This document shows positions 7,277 to 15,579 of a stretch of 64,000 nucleotides of DNA, piece by piece. The translations under genes were made by a program, and so were the position numbers. Each line of letters opens with the position of its first letter. Position 1 is the first letter of the stretch. The notes below the pieces were generated by a model. It saw nothing but the letters and a program-made list of their open reading frames with translations, was not told the origin of the DNA and made no database searches. The stretch lies in NCBI RefSeq assembly GCF_947492455.1, contig NZ_CANLNB010000004.1:1-64000 (forward strand), written 5' to 3'. The DNA comes from an uncultured Aliiroseovarius sp. GTDB lineage: Bacteria; Pseudomonadota; Alphaproteobacteria; Rhodobacterales; Rhodobacteraceae.

Positions 7277-8533
7277 TTATTCGAAGACTGTCGAAGGATT
7301 GTCGAGGCTATCAGAACCCTCAACGCTCACACCTTCAAGGCCAACCAGAGCAACGGCACGTTCGATGTTACGGGTCTGGGCGATCAGACCATCAATAGCA
7401 GTCTGTACCAGAGCGTTACCAGCTTCGTTGCCAGCGCCGATCATTTGGTCATAAGAGGTGCCTGCAATGGCGGTATCGCGGATGGCACCCAAAGCCAGAA
7501 CCGAGTTGTTCAAGTCATTCATCAAAGCCACCCCAACCGAAGCATCCAGTTCGGTGACCAGATCGTGCAGTGACGGGCCCGAAACAACCGAACCATCCAC
7601 GCGTACATAGGAGCCGGAGTAGACGTTGCGCACGCCCAGACCATCGTAATAGTGCGAGTTATGGGTGTTGTCCGAGAAGCAATCGTGCTCTTCTTCCGGA
7701 TCATGCAGCATCAGGCCCAGCTTCATGCGTTCACCTGCTTGCTCGCCATAGGACAGCGATCCCAGACCTGTGAAGGCCATGATGAGACCCTTGTTTTCGT
7801 CGGCAGTCACATCTGCGCGGCCTTGGCCACCTTCGGACCAGTTGGCGACGGCATCTTCAAGGTCGGTGATCAACAGATCGGACGCAGCCACAAGGTAATC
7901 AGCACGACGATCGCAATTGCCGCCCGTGCAGTTGGCGGTGTCAAAGTCGGTGGCCGGGCGGTTACCGGCTCCGTGTTCCGTGCCGTTCAGATCCTGTCCC
8001 CAAAGCAGGAACTCGATGGCGTGGTAACCGGTGGCCACATTGGCTTCGATCCCATCAATTTCATGCAGGCTTTCAATCAGCTCAGGCGTGATTGTGGCCG
8101 CATCAATGGTCTGGCCAGCCACTTCAAGGCTAGCATTGGCAATGATATTGGCGGTCGAGAATGGGTTCTCGTCATTTGCACCGGCTTCGCCTGCGATATA
8201 GTCGATCAGACCTTCATCCAGCGGCCATGCATTCACTTTGCCTTCCCAATCATCCACGGTCGGATTGCCAAAGCGAAACGCCTCGGTCTGTTGATAAGGC
8301 ACACGAGAGGCTAGCCATGCGTCCTTGGCGGCTTGCAGGGTCGCGTCCGAAGGTGTCGCGACCAGCGCGCCAACGGCCAGTTTCAGCTCTTTGGCCAAGA
8401 TCAAGCTGTCCTCGTAACCCGCGAGCGCGATGTTCGCATAGTTGTCCAAAATGGCCGCACGATCAGCGGCTTGCGTCATTCCTGCCGAGGCAATCAGTAA
8501 AGTTGAAGCGGTGAGAGTTTTGCAAAGTTGCAT
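7277..8533 (-). CDS. Imelysin-family iron-regulated protein (IrpA-like)
   Basis: About 418 residues starting MQLCKTLTASTLLIASAGM, a Sec signal with AQA cleavage. The start at 8533 has AAAGG in front; longer frames to 8638 run through the promoter. The mature domain carries ATGYHAIEFLLWGQD, the GxHxxE motif of the imelysin superfamily, and later HDPEEEHDCFSDNTHNSHYY and GPSLHDLVTELD, typical of the long IrpA-like group. It is the first gene of a four-gene minus-strand operon. Family members bind iron in the periplasm and are usually expressed under iron limitation. Two palindromes in its promoter suggest a repressor. Confidence 0.88.
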   Translation of the reverse strand: MQLCKTLTASTLLIASAGMTQAADRAAILDNYANIALAGYEDSLILAKELKLAVGALVATPSDATLQAAKDAWLASRVPYQQTEAFRFGNPTVDDWEGKVNAWPLDEGLIDYIAGEAGANDENPFSTANIIANASLEVAGQTIDAATITPELIESLHEIDGIEANVATGYHAIEFLLWGQDLNGTEHGAGNRPATDFDTANCTGGNCDRRADYLVAASDLLITDLEDAVANWSEGGQGRADVTADENKGLIMAFTGLGSLSYGEQAGERMKLGLMLHDPEEEHDCFSDNTHNSHYYDGLGVRNVYSGSYVRVDGSVVSGPSLHDLVTELDASVGVALMNDLNNSVLALGAIRDTAIAGTSYDQMIGAGNEAGNALVQTAIDGLIAQTRNIERAVALVGLEGVSVEGSDSLDNPSTVFE

Positions 8534-8579
8534 CGAAGAACCTTTTTGTTCGTGCGTGAATCGTTGAGTGGTCATTGCC

Positions 8580-8629
8580 ATAGTATTTTTGTCAGGTAAA
8601 GTACCTGATTGAATTAGTAGGTTAAACCT
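8580..8629 (-). promoter_or_regulatory. Promoter and two palindromic operator-like sites of the imelysin operon
   Basis: On the minus strand TCAGGT (8608-8603), a 17-bp gap and TACTAT (8585-8580) form a weak sigma-70 promoter. The -35 box lies inside a perfect inverted repeat, TCAGGTA-AAG-TACCTGA (8592-8608). A second perfect one, AGGTT-A-AACCT (8619-8629), lies 10 bp further upstream. Both share the half-site AGGT. A dimeric repressor here would block polymerase. The sequence is not a Fur box, and I do not recognise the regulator. Confidence 0.55.
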
Positions 8630-8638
8630 GAGGGGCAT

Positions 8639-8908
8639 AACCCCTACAAAAGAAAGAATTTAGCAGAAAAGCGGACTTTACTTGGAAACGCGTTTAACGT
8701 CCGCTACCGGCCGGTCTTTATCGCACGACTTCGCGGCGACTGCGAAATGCTGCGACTGCTCGCTCGGTAAAGTTGGCTCAGTCCGGGTGCAATCCGGAGT
8801 GGCTTCAATGGGCTAAAAGCTACACTCAACCTCGGCGAGGCAGCTCCATTTTGAAGCGGCGCTTGCGGGCTCCAGAAGCCAATAAAATAGTAGCTAGATA
8901 CTTAAAGG
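8639..8908. other. Gap without a recognisable gene
   Basis: About 270 bp between the imelysin operon and the second recombinase remnant. No frame of interest exists on either strand. It holds only short inverted repeats (GCGGAC...GTCCGC around 8671-8704 and TCCGG...CCGGA near 8785-8803). It may be decayed sequence of the island. No tRNA fragment that would mark an attachment site could be found here. Confidence 0.5.
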
Positions 8909-9125
8909 TCACCTTCGGGCGGGCTTTTTTGCCTGAATGCTTCTGAAAGCACCGTGGACGCACTCAGCTTGATAAAGAGCAACAATCTCCGCAGCCAGAT
9001 ATGGATGCAGAAGTTGGTTTTTGAGCCCAGCAAAGTATGTGGCCCGGCCGCGACAGCCAGATTTCATAAGGCCAGAATAGAGGTATTTGGCACGAGGGGC
9101 TTTCCCAGGGCGGTTAATACCGCCT
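8909..9125 (-). pseudogene. Second serine-recombinase remnant with internal deletions
   Basis: The minus strand reads NRPGKAPRAKYLYSGLMKSG, then CRGRATYFAGLKNQLLHPYL and AAEIVALYQAE. The first part matches the 'RPKYLLSGLLKCG' lead into the zinc ribbon of large serine recombinases. The second matches the segment after it ('VLAGLR.RLL.P.LVAEFV..Y..E'). The ribbon itself is deleted between SG and RGR. The tail and the 30-40 bp beyond its stop (8907-8909) are related to the end of the remnant at 2044. No start codon of its own: the frame runs back into the zinc-ribbon gene. Confidence 0.65.
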
Positions 9126-9129
9126 TGGG

Positions 9130-10158
9130 TTAGCCTTCGGACGAGGTGTCCATCAGGGCACGCATTTTTTCGATCGCGGATTGCATGGCGCCTTCCAGCC
9201 AAAGCCGGACGCCGTCGCCCATCGTTGTGTACTGGTCCAACGCACCTTGCGCCTGCGGGAAGCGTTCGCTGATTTGCGGGGCCAGCACGTAGAGGCTGAC
9301 CAGAAGCACGGCCAGCAGAATGGTCAGGCTGAAACCGCGGCGGAACCCGCTGCCGCTGGATGCCGCATCATCGCCCCTCGGGCCAAGATCGATGCGCGTA
9401 TCACCCGCGCTATCCGGGGTGTCGAGGGTCGAGTTGATCTCTTCAATATCCGGCAGCATGTCGCGGCTGCGCAGATCTGTTTCGTCGACCTCTTCCTGCG
9501 CGGCGTTTGCCTCGTCTTCCATTTGCTTCAGACGGGCCGCAAGCTCGGCGTCATTGTCGCGCGGTGCTGCGTCCAGCCCAAGATCCGGCTGGGTTTCGAT
9601 CCCTTGGCTCTCGGCCTCGCGGGCGCGCAGTTCTTGTTCGGCCTCTTCCTGAAGGATCTGTTTGACTTCTTCACGGACCTCGGTGCGGGGGGCAGCGGCG
9701 GCGGCGGGCGTGGAAGTGTCCGCGTCGTCTTTGTCGTCGCTGTCATCCGGTTGGTCAGCTTCGACTTCAGGCTCGGTCTCCGCGTCTTCCGGCTGGCCTT
9801 TGGCTTCTGCCTCCTCGACTTCGGGTTCTTCGGGCGCGTCCGCGCTGTCTGCTTCGGCCTTTTCAACCTCGGCGACATCTTCGCTGACCTCTGGATCGGC
9901 GCTGGGGGCTTCGTCCGGTGTTGGTTCGGGATCAGGTGTGGGCGCGGGTTCCGGCGCTTCGTCTACGTCTGGCGCGTGCGGTGCCGGGATCTCGATTTTC
10001 GGCTCTTGCACTGCCTCGGCTTGGGTGGTGGCAGGCTTGGGCGGGGTGAAAAACCACGCGTGACCACAATTCGAACACTGAACATCGCGGCCTTCTTCAG
10101 GCATCACGCGATCATCAACTTCGTACTGAGCACCGCAATTGGGGCAAACCAAACGCAT
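9130..10158 (-). CDS. MJ0042-type zinc-ribbon membrane protein
   Basis: 342 residues. It begins with an MJ0042 zinc ribbon, CPNC at 5-8 and CSNC at 33-36. A long, acidic, low-complexity linker (about 45-260) rich in Glu, Ala, Asp and Pro follows, with EEVKQILQEEAEQEL as a possible coiled coil. Near residues 275-293 there is one membrane helix (FSLTILLAVLLVSLYVLA), then a short C-terminal domain. The ribbon is likely cytoplasmic. Genes of this type stand divergently next to ftsE in many Rhodobacteraceae, hinting at a link to the envelope or division, but the function is unknown. Its 3' end adjoins the recombinase remnant, which marks the right edge of the island. Confidence 0.8.
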   Translation of the reverse strand: MRLVCPNCGAQYEVDDRVMPEEGRDVQCSNCGHAWFFTPPKPATTQAEAVQEPKIEIPAPHAPDVDEAPEPAPTPDPEPTPDEAPSADPEVSEDVAEVEKAEADSADAPEEPEVEEAEAKGQPEDAETEPEVEADQPDDSDDKDDADTSTPAAAAAPRTEVREEVKQILQEEAEQELRAREAESQGIETQPDLGLDAAPRDNDAELAARLKQMEDEANAAQEEVDETDLRSRDMLPDIEEINSTLDTPDSAGDTRIDLGPRGDDAASSGSGFRRGFSLTILLAVLLVSLYVLAPQISERFPQAQGALDQYTTMGDGVRLWLEGAMQSAIEKMRALMDTSSEG

Positions 10159-10317
10159 TTTTATACCTATTCCCCTCAGACTGGCTGGAAATTTTCCGCC
10201 TCAATCAAGAGTAATATGAGCAAAAAGCTTGTGGAAATCAAACACTCCTGTGTCGCTCATTGAAACAATCCGCTAGCTGAGGCACAACTGGCGCCAAGCA
10301 AGCACGAGGGCATCACA

Positions 10318-10992
10318 TTGATCGAGCTGGAACAGGTCGCTTATGGCTATGGCACCGGGACGTTGTTGTCCGATGTGACCATGTCCTTGGCGCAGGGGTC
10401 GTTTCATTTTCTGACGGGGCCGTCGGGCGCAGGTAAAACCACGCTGATGAAGCTGTGTTATGGAGAGCTGGTGGCCGAGCAGGGCAGCGTTGCGCTGTTT
10501 GGCCAAAACGTGCGCGATATGCAGCGGGATGATGTGGCCGAAATCCGTCGCCGCATCGGTGTCGTGCACCAAGATTGCCAGTTTCTGGATCACCTGAGCC
10601 TTGCGGAAAACATCATGCTGCCGCTGACCGTGTCTGGTCGCGCGTTGCACGACCCGTCCGAACTGCAAGAGCTTCTGGCCTGGGTCGGGCTGCAGCAACA
10701 GGCCAACGCCAAGCCACCCGAGCTGTCCGGCGGGGAACGTCAGCGGGCCGCACTGGCGCGGGCTGTGATCATGTCCCCGGATGTCATTCTGGCGGACGAG
10801 CCGACGGGTAACGTAGATTGGGATATGTCCGTGCGTCTGCTTCAGTTGTTGGTCGAGCTTAACCGCATGGGTAAGACCGTGGTGATAGCGACCCACGACA
10901 TGAACCTGATCCGCTCGGCTAAATCGCAGGTGCAGGCACGAGTGCTGCGGATTTCGAACCATCAGGTGACGGCAGCGGGGGCAAATCTGTGA
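10318..10992 (+). CDS. ftsE: Cell-division ATP-binding protein FtsE
   Basis: 224 residues, an ABC ATPase with Walker A GPSGAGKT (34-41), signature LSGGERQR (136-143), Walker B VILADEP (156-162) and the H-loop ATHDMN. FtsE pairs with FtsX at the septum and, in bacteria studied, drives peptidoglycan hydrolases through EnvC- or PcsB-like partners. The start is a TTG with GAGGG eight bases upstream; this gives the usual MIELEQV opening. It overlaps ftsX by 4 bp, so the two are translationally coupled, and it is the first gene of a four-gene operon. Confidence 0.95.
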   Translation: MIELEQVAYGYGTGTLLSDVTMSLAQGSFHFLTGPSGAGKTTLMKLCYGELVAEQGSVALFGQNVRDMQRDDVAEIRRRIGVVHQDCQFLDHLSLAENIMLPLTVSGRALHDPSELQELLAWVGLQQQANAKPPELSGGERQRAALARAVIMSPDVILADEPTGNVDWDMSVRLLQLLVELNRMGKTVVIATHDMNLIRSAKSQVQARVLRISNHQVTAAGANL

Positions 10993-11894
10993 TGACCCTT
11001 TTGTCCAACATCCTTCGATTTCTGTCTGGCGACGCGCAAGCCGACCGCGTGGTGCCGCCCACCGGGTTTACCGCGCGACTGACGGTCTTTGCCTCGGCCG
11101 CGATGGCGTTTCTGGCGGTGTTTGCCTTGGCCTTTTCGCTGGCGACGGGGCGTCTGGCCGACCGCTGGGGCGATGCCTTGGCGAAAAGCGCGACGATCCG
11201 TATTTCGGCCCCGGCGGACCAGATGGATGCCCAGCTGCTGGCCGTGACCGAGATCTTGGCAACCACCCCCGGCGTGAAAGAGGCGCGGCCCTTGGGCGAG
11301 GACGAACAGCGCGCATTGCTAGAGCCGTGGTTCGGCCCGGATCTGCCGCTGGATCGCCTGCCGATCCCGCGTTTGGTCGAAGTGATTGAAGATGACGAGG
11401 GCTTTGACGCCGCCGGGCTGCGTGCCCGTCTGGCGGGCGAAGCCCCCGGCGCCATTCTGGATGACCACGCCCGCTGGCGCGAGCCTTTGGTGAAAGCCGC
11501 CACGCGCCTGCGGTCGCTGGGACTGGTTGCGATTGTGTTGATCACGGCGCTGGCGGGCGTGGTGATCACGCTGGCGGCTTCGGCAGCTTTGTCCGCCAAT
11601 GAACAGGTGATCCGCGTGCTGCGTCTGATCGGCGCGCGGGACAGCTATATCGCCCATGCCTTTGTGCGCCGCTACACGCTGCGCGCGCTGGGCGGGTCCG
11701 CTGTTGGCACCGTGCTGGGCGCGCTGGCGCTGTTTCTGCTCCCCTCGGCCGGGGCCGAAGGTGGCTTCCTGACTGGGCTTGGCCTTCAGGGCTGGCAGTG
11801 GCTCTGGCCCCTTGTGATCCCCCCATTCGCGGCACTGGTGGCGTTTCTCGCCACCCGCCAAGCCGCCCTGACAACCCTGCAGGAGAAACGCTGA
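10989..11894 (+). CDS. ftsX: Cell-division permease FtsX
   Basis: 301 residues with four predicted membrane helices: one near residue 40-60, a periplasmic domain of about 110 residues, then three helices in the C-terminal half (about 178-205, 235-255, 270-292). This is the FtsX layout. The start is GTG at 10989, or ATG three bases later; both overlap the ftsE stop. The periplasmic loop would carry the signal to cell-wall hydrolases. The gene overlaps the acyltransferase gene by one base. Confidence 0.92.
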   Translation: MMTLLSNILRFLSGDAQADRVVPPTGFTARLTVFASAAMAFLAVFALAFSLATGRLADRWGDALAKSATIRISAPADQMDAQLLAVTEILATTPGVKEARPLGEDEQRALLEPWFGPDLPLDRLPIPRLVEVIEDDEGFDAAGLRARLAGEAPGAILDDHARWREPLVKAATRLRSLGLVAIVLITALAGVVITLAASAALSANEQVIRVLRLIGARDSYIAHAFVRRYTLRALGGSAVGTVLGALALFLLPSAGAEGGFLTGLGLQGWQWLWPLVIPPFAALVAFLATRQAALTTLQEKR

Positions 11895-12628
11895 TGCGTC
11901 ACGCAATTCAATGGCTGCGCTCGCTTCTGTTCATCACCCAGATGTACATCATGCTGCCCATCGTCGGCTTTATCGGTGTCCCACTAGTCTGGATCAAGCG
12001 CGACAACGCGTTCAAGGTGATCCATTTCTATTGCAACTGGGTCCGTTGGACCGCGTCTTGGATGATCGGTCTGAAAAGCGAAATCCGGGGCGAGGTGCCG
12101 ACAGGCGAGGTTCTGATCGCGGCGAAGCACCAGTCGTTCTTTGACATCTTGCTGCTGGCCTCGGTCCTGCCGCGCTTAAAGTTCATCTATAAAAGTCAGC
12201 TGAAATGGGCGCCGATCATCAACATCTACGCGGTCTATACCAATTCGGTCCCGGTGAACCGCGGCAAGAAGGGCGCGGCGATCAAGCAGATGGTGGCCGC
12301 CGTGAAGGACGGGCAATCGAAGCCGGGGCAGCTGGTGATCTTCTCGCAAGGGACGCGCGTCGCGGCGGGGGCGAAGAAGCCCTATAAGGTTGGCACGGGC
12401 GTGCTGTATCGGGAAACTGGGCAGACCGTCATTCCAGCCTCGACCAATGTGGGCGTGTTTTGGAAACGCCATGGGATCATGCGCCATCCGGGGCTTGCGG
12501 TGTTGGAGTTTCACGACCCGATTGAACCGGGCCTTGAGCTGAACGAATTCATGGAACGGATCGAAGACGTGGTGGAAAGCGGCTCGGACGCGTTGATGGA
12601 AGAGGCCGGATTTAAGCTGGAGAGATAA
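11894..12628 (+). CDS. plsC: 1-acyl-sn-glycerol-3-phosphate acyltransferase
   Basis: 244 residues. A membrane anchor at about 12-35 precedes the PlsC domain with the HX4D motif in KHQSFFD, the second block NSVPVNRGK and the acceptor block FSQGTRVA. The enzyme transfers an acyl chain to lysophosphatidate to make phosphatidate at the inner membrane. The ATG at 11894 overlaps the ftsX stop (TGATG), so it is preferred over an in-frame ATG at 11798 inside ftsX. Its place behind ftsEX links membrane lipid supply with division, although this may only reflect co-transcription. Confidence 0.9.
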   Translation: MRHAIQWLRSLLFITQMYIMLPIVGFIGVPLVWIKRDNAFKVIHFYCNWVRWTASWMIGLKSEIRGEVPTGEVLIAAKHQSFFDILLLASVLPRLKFIYKSQLKWAPIINIYAVYTNSVPVNRGKKGAAIKQMVAAVKDGQSKPGQLVIFSQGTRVAAGAKKPYKVGTGVLYRETGQTVIPASTNVGVFWKRHGIMRHPGLAVLEFHDPIEPGLELNEFMERIEDVVESGSDALMEEAGFKLER

Positions 12629-13233
12629 TGGACTTCATCGAGACGACAGAGGCGCTCGAGGCGCTGTACGGCACGCCCAGCAAAGGCTCGCAGGTCAAAG
12701 TCGCACAGGAACTGACGCCGACCTATCGCCAATGGATCATGGCCTCGAAGTTTTGCATTCTGTCCACGGTTGGTCCTGACGGCACCGATGGCACCCCGCG
12801 CGGTGATGATGGCCCGGTGGTGACCGAACTGGACGCCCGCACGCTGGCGATGCCGGATTGGAGCGGTAACAATCGCATCGACAGCCTGCGCAATATTGTC
12901 CAAGACCCGCGTGCGTCGTTGATGTTCATGGTGCCCGGATCCGACAACGTGGTCCGCGTGAACGGAGAGGCGCGGATCACTGCAGACGACGCCTTTTGCG
13001 CCCGGTTCGAGAAATCCGGAAAACGCCCCCGCACCGTGCTGATCTTCCGCATTCACGAGATCTATGTGCAATGCGCGAAGGCCCTGATGCGCTCCAAGTT
13101 GTGGAGCGCCGGGGATCAGAGCGGCGCGCTGCCCACCATCGGGGACATTCTAAAGGAAATGAGCTCGGGCGAGTTTGGCGGCGCGGAATATGACCGCGCC
13201 TGGCCAGAGCGTGCAGAACGGACGTTGTGGTAG
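12628..13233 (+). CDS. Pyridoxamine 5'-phosphate oxidase-family flavoprotein
   Basis: 201 residues of the PNPOx-like split-barrel fold, of the MSMEG_1061-type subgroup. Signs are the conserved opening IMASKFCILSTVGPDGTDGTPRG, here split by family norms into the FMN phosphate-binding region, then MPDWSGNNRIDSLRNI and the RASLMFMVPGSDNVVRVNG stretch. True PdxH enzymes differ in their C-terminal motif, so the substrate is not pyridoxamine phosphate with any certainty; an FMN- or F420-linked reductase is possible. The ATG overlaps the stop of the acyltransferase by one base, and it is the last gene of the ftsEX operon. Confidence 0.8.
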   Translation: MDFIETTEALEALYGTPSKGSQVKVAQELTPTYRQWIMASKFCILSTVGPDGTDGTPRGDDGPVVTELDARTLAMPDWSGNNRIDSLRNIVQDPRASLMFMVPGSDNVVRVNGEARITADDAFCARFEKSGKRPRTVLIFRIHEIYVQCAKALMRSKLWSAGDQSGALPTIGDILKEMSSGEFGGAEYDRAWPERAERTLW

Positions 13234-13236
13234 GCG

Positions 13237-13572
13237 TCAGGCGCTGAACTGCTCATACGCCTCCCGCGCCTTGGCGCTGTAAGCCAGCGACGGGCCGCCG
13301 CCCATATAGGTCGCCATGGCCAACGCCTCGTTCAACTCATCCAGCGTGGTTCCCAGACGGACCAGCGACCGCACATGAAAGCCAATGCAGCTGTCGCAGC
13401 GGGTCGAGATGGCGATGCCAAGGGCGATAAGCTCTTTGGTCTTTTCGCTGAGCGCACCGTCGGTTTTCGCCGCGGTGCCCATCTGGCCGAACCCTTTCAT
13501 CGTGGCCGGAACGTCCTTGGCCAGATGTCCAATATTACCTTCGGTTTCAGCTAGAAATGCTTTCCAATCCAC
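13237..13572 (-). CDS. Carboxymuconolactone decarboxylase-family (AhpD-like) protein
   Basis: 111 residues with the single CMD domain: the redox pair RCDSCIGFHV near residue 60 and the conserved Glu and His upstream and downstream of it. Small proteins of this kind act as AhpD-like peroxidase or disulfide partners more often than as decarboxylases. The gene is convergent with the PPOX gene, 3 bp apart, and alone on its strand. A ribosome-binding GGAGG precedes the start (complement of 13576-13583). Confidence 0.85.
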   Translation of the reverse strand: MDWKAFLAETEGNIGHLAKDVPATMKGFGQMGTAAKTDGALSEKTKELIALGIAISTRCDSCIGFHVRSLVRLGTTLDELNEALAMATYMGGGPSLAYSAKAREAYEQFSA

Positions 13573-13668
13573 GGGGAACCCTCCTGATTTGTGGTCCCGT
13601 GAATATTGTGGATGCGGGCCGGGCTTCCAACCCGCCCCACGAAAGCGTGATTGCTGCGTGTGTCGGCG

Positions 13669-14634
13669 TTACGCCGCCAGACCTTTCGAGCCCATTTTCA
13701 GGAACTTCTCGCGGCGTTCTTTCAACAGCGCGTCGCCCTTCTGGCGCTTCATCAGCGCTTTCAGCTCGGCTTCGATGGCCTTGCCGACGGCTGCGATGGT
13801 CTCATCCCGACCGCGCTGGGCGCCGCCCATCGGTTCGGGGATGATGTTGTCGATCACGCCCAACTGCTTCAGGTCTTGCGCGGTCAGGCGCAGTGCTTCG
13901 GCAGCTTCGCGCATCTTCTCGGCGTCTTTCCACAGGATCGATGCGCAGCCTTCCGGCGAGATCACCGAATAGACCGAGTGTTCCAGCATCATGACCGAGT
14001 TCGCGGTCGCCAGTGCAACCGCACCGCCCGAGCCGCCCTCGCCGATGATCACTGAGATCACGGGCGATTTCACGTTCAGGCAGCGTTCGGTCGAACGCGC
14101 GATGGCTTCGGATTGGCCGCGCTCTTCCGCGCCTTTGCCGGGATAGGCGCCGGGGGTGTCGACCAGCGCCACGATGGGCAGGCCAAAGCGGTCGGCCAGA
14201 TCCATCAAGCGGATGGCTTTGCGATAGCCCTCGGGGCGGGCCATGCCGAAGTTGCGTTCGATGCGGGTTTTGGTGTCGTGGCCTTTTTCCTGACCCATAA
14301 CGACCACCGGGATGTCGCCGATGCGGCCCAGACCCCCCATGACCGCGTGGTCATCGGCAAAGTTCCGGTCGCCTGCCAGCGGCGTGTATTCGGTGAACAG
14401 CGCGTTGATGTAATCGCGGCAATGCGGGCGATCCGGGTGACGGGCCACCTGGCATTTGCGCCACGGGGTCAGGCCTTCATAGAGTTCTTTCAGAAGCTTC
14501 TCGGCCTTGGCGTCCAGCGCTTGCGCTTCGCCTTCGACATCCATCTCTTCGTTGTTGCGGGCAAGTGCGCGCAGCTCTTCTGCCTTGCCTTCGATTTCAG
14601 CCAGCGGTTTTTCGAACTCGAGATAGTTGGTCAT
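13669..14634 (-). CDS. accA: Acetyl-CoA carboxylase carboxyltransferase subunit alpha
   Basis: 321 residues, full length. It opens with the family's [20 protein letters not shown] helix region and has the crotonase-type core with [56 protein letters not shown] and [11 protein letters not shown]. AccA and AccD form the carboxyltransferase that makes malonyl-CoA in the first step of fatty-acid synthesis. The partner accD is in this window at 40439. It is a single gene on the minus strand. Confidence 0.97.
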   Translation of the reverse strand: MTNYLEFEKPLAEIEGKAEELRALARNNEEMDVEGEAQALDAKAEKLLKELYEGLTPWRKCQVARHPDRPHCRDYINALFTEYTPLAGDRNFADDHAVMGGLGRIGDIPVVVMGQEKGHDTKTRIERNFGMARPEGYRKAIRLMDLADRFGLPIVALVDTPGAYPGKGAEERGQSEAIARSTERCLNVKSPVISVIIGEGGSGGAVALATANSVMMLEHSVYSVISPEGCASILWKDAEKMREAAEALRLTAQDLKQLGVIDNIIPEPMGGAQRGRDETIAAVGKAIEAELKALMKRQKGDALLKERREKFLKMGSKGLAA

Positions 14635-14828
14635 GGGCCTGCCTGATTACACAATGTTCATGACTATATGACGCTTGGGAAGCGGCTTTGCAACGGGGGG
14701 GCGAAAATCCGGCCCGGCGGAAATGTCGATTCTTGCGACGGGAATCCGTTGCTCGCGCGTTTGCTAATTAGATGGCCGCTTGGGCCGTTTGGTTCACACC
14801 ACGCAGAACACGCAAAGGGAGCAGACGC

Positions 14829-14951
14829 ATGACACGGACCATATTCACGAAACGCAGCGCTTTCCGGGCCTTCACGGCCAGCTATTTGGTCTTGCTAATG
14901 ACCCTAAGCTTCGCCGCAGTTGCGACGTCCGAGGTGCTGGTCGGGCTGTAG
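14829..14951 (+). CDS. Small membrane or exported peptide, 40 residues
   Basis: A short frame, MTRTIFTKRSAFRAFTASYL, then VLLMTLSFAAVATSEVLVGL, preceded by GGGAG at a good distance. It has a basic N-terminal half and one hydrophobic stretch of about 18 residues, so it is either a single-pass inner-membrane peptide or a short exported one. It is flanked by a hairpin without a T-run at about 14958-14987. Codon use is like that of neighbouring genes, which supports it, but I know no characterised homologue. Confidence 0.5.
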   Translation: MTRTIFTKRSAFRAFTASYLVLLMTLSFAAVATSEVLVGL

Positions 14952-14994
14952 GAACAGTGAGGGCGGCAACACGCCGTGCCGCCGCCCTGCAAGA

Positions 14995-15423
14995 TCAGGA
15001 CACGCCTGCGATTTCCAGCAGTTTGGCGAATTGCTCTTCGGTCAGAACCATGCGCCAGTGATCGGCGCAGTTTGACCGCATCATCACCAGCTTAACCTCG
15101 TTCGCGCCGATCTTGTCGGCGATGGCCTGACGCTCGGCGGTGGGTTTGCCGTCCACGATGGCTTGGCGCAGGGCTGCGCGCAGCTCGACCGTCTCGGCCT
15201 CGAGCGCCTTGCGGTTCGCAGGCATGGTGGCGACCCAGTTCTTCACGTCCGCGCGCTGTTCGTCGTTCAGCTCAAGCACATCCATGTTTTTGGCCAGAAT
15301 GCCGGTCAGTTGGATCACCGGACGCGACAGCCCAGTTTTTGCAGGGTTGGAGGGTTGCATTTGTGCCAAAGCAGCCCCGGACAGGCCAAGGGTGAGTGCG
15401 GTGGCGATAAGAAGCGGTTTCAT
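14995..15423 (-). CDS. Periplasmic Spy/CpxP-like protein
   Basis: 142 residues from the ATG at 15423: a Sec signal, MKPLLIATALTLGLSGAALA, and then a fully helical domain with LNDEQRADVKNWV, a long Glu/Arg-rich helix and LTEEQFAKLLEIAG. The two LTxxQ-like turns and the helical cradle are typical of Spy/CpxP/heavy-metal-sensor proteins, which act as periplasmic chaperones or metal responders. There is no two-component system beside it, so its role is not shown by context. An in-frame start at 15510 would remove the signal position and is unlikely. Confidence 0.7.
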   Translation of the reverse strand: MKPLLIATALTLGLSGAALAQMQPSNPAKTGLSRPVIQLTGILAKNMDVLELNDEQRADVKNWVATMPANRKALEAETVELRAALRQAIVDGKPTAERQAIADKIGANEVKLVMMRSNCADHWRMVLTEEQFAKLLEIAGVS

Positions 15424-15530
15424 CAGTGTGTCTTTCAGTTTGGGATGCGTCCCCAAACGGGCCTCGTCATGACCCGCGCCTAAATTAACCCTGACGGCGC
15501 TGCCGCCCATGCGACCAGTTGACCCGGCAC

Positions 15531-15557
15531 AAAAAAAGCCCCGCGTAAACGCGGGGC
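15531..15557 (-). terminator. Terminator of mcl1
   Basis: A perfect 9-bp stem GCCCCGCGT / ACGCGGGGC with an AA loop, followed on the minus strand by seven T residues, lies 23 bp after the mcl1 stop. Confidence 0.95.
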
Positions 15558-15579
15558 CAGTCGGGGAATAATCTTCTAA

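Noticed and set aside
8820-8900. Possible tRNA fragment as a right attachment site
   Set aside because: The GCGGGCTCC stretch recalls the tRNA acceptor arm, but no T arm or continuous match to tRNA-fMet could be found.
9181-10263. A plus-strand frame opposite the MJ0042 gene
   Set aside because: The low-complexity acidic linker gives an open complementary frame rich in Gly and Phe; no domain is seen in it.
11798-11893. A longer start for the acyltransferase gene
   Set aside because: The extension lies inside ftsX and would add 32 residues without family similarity; the ATG at 11894 overlaps the ftsX stop as expected for coupling.
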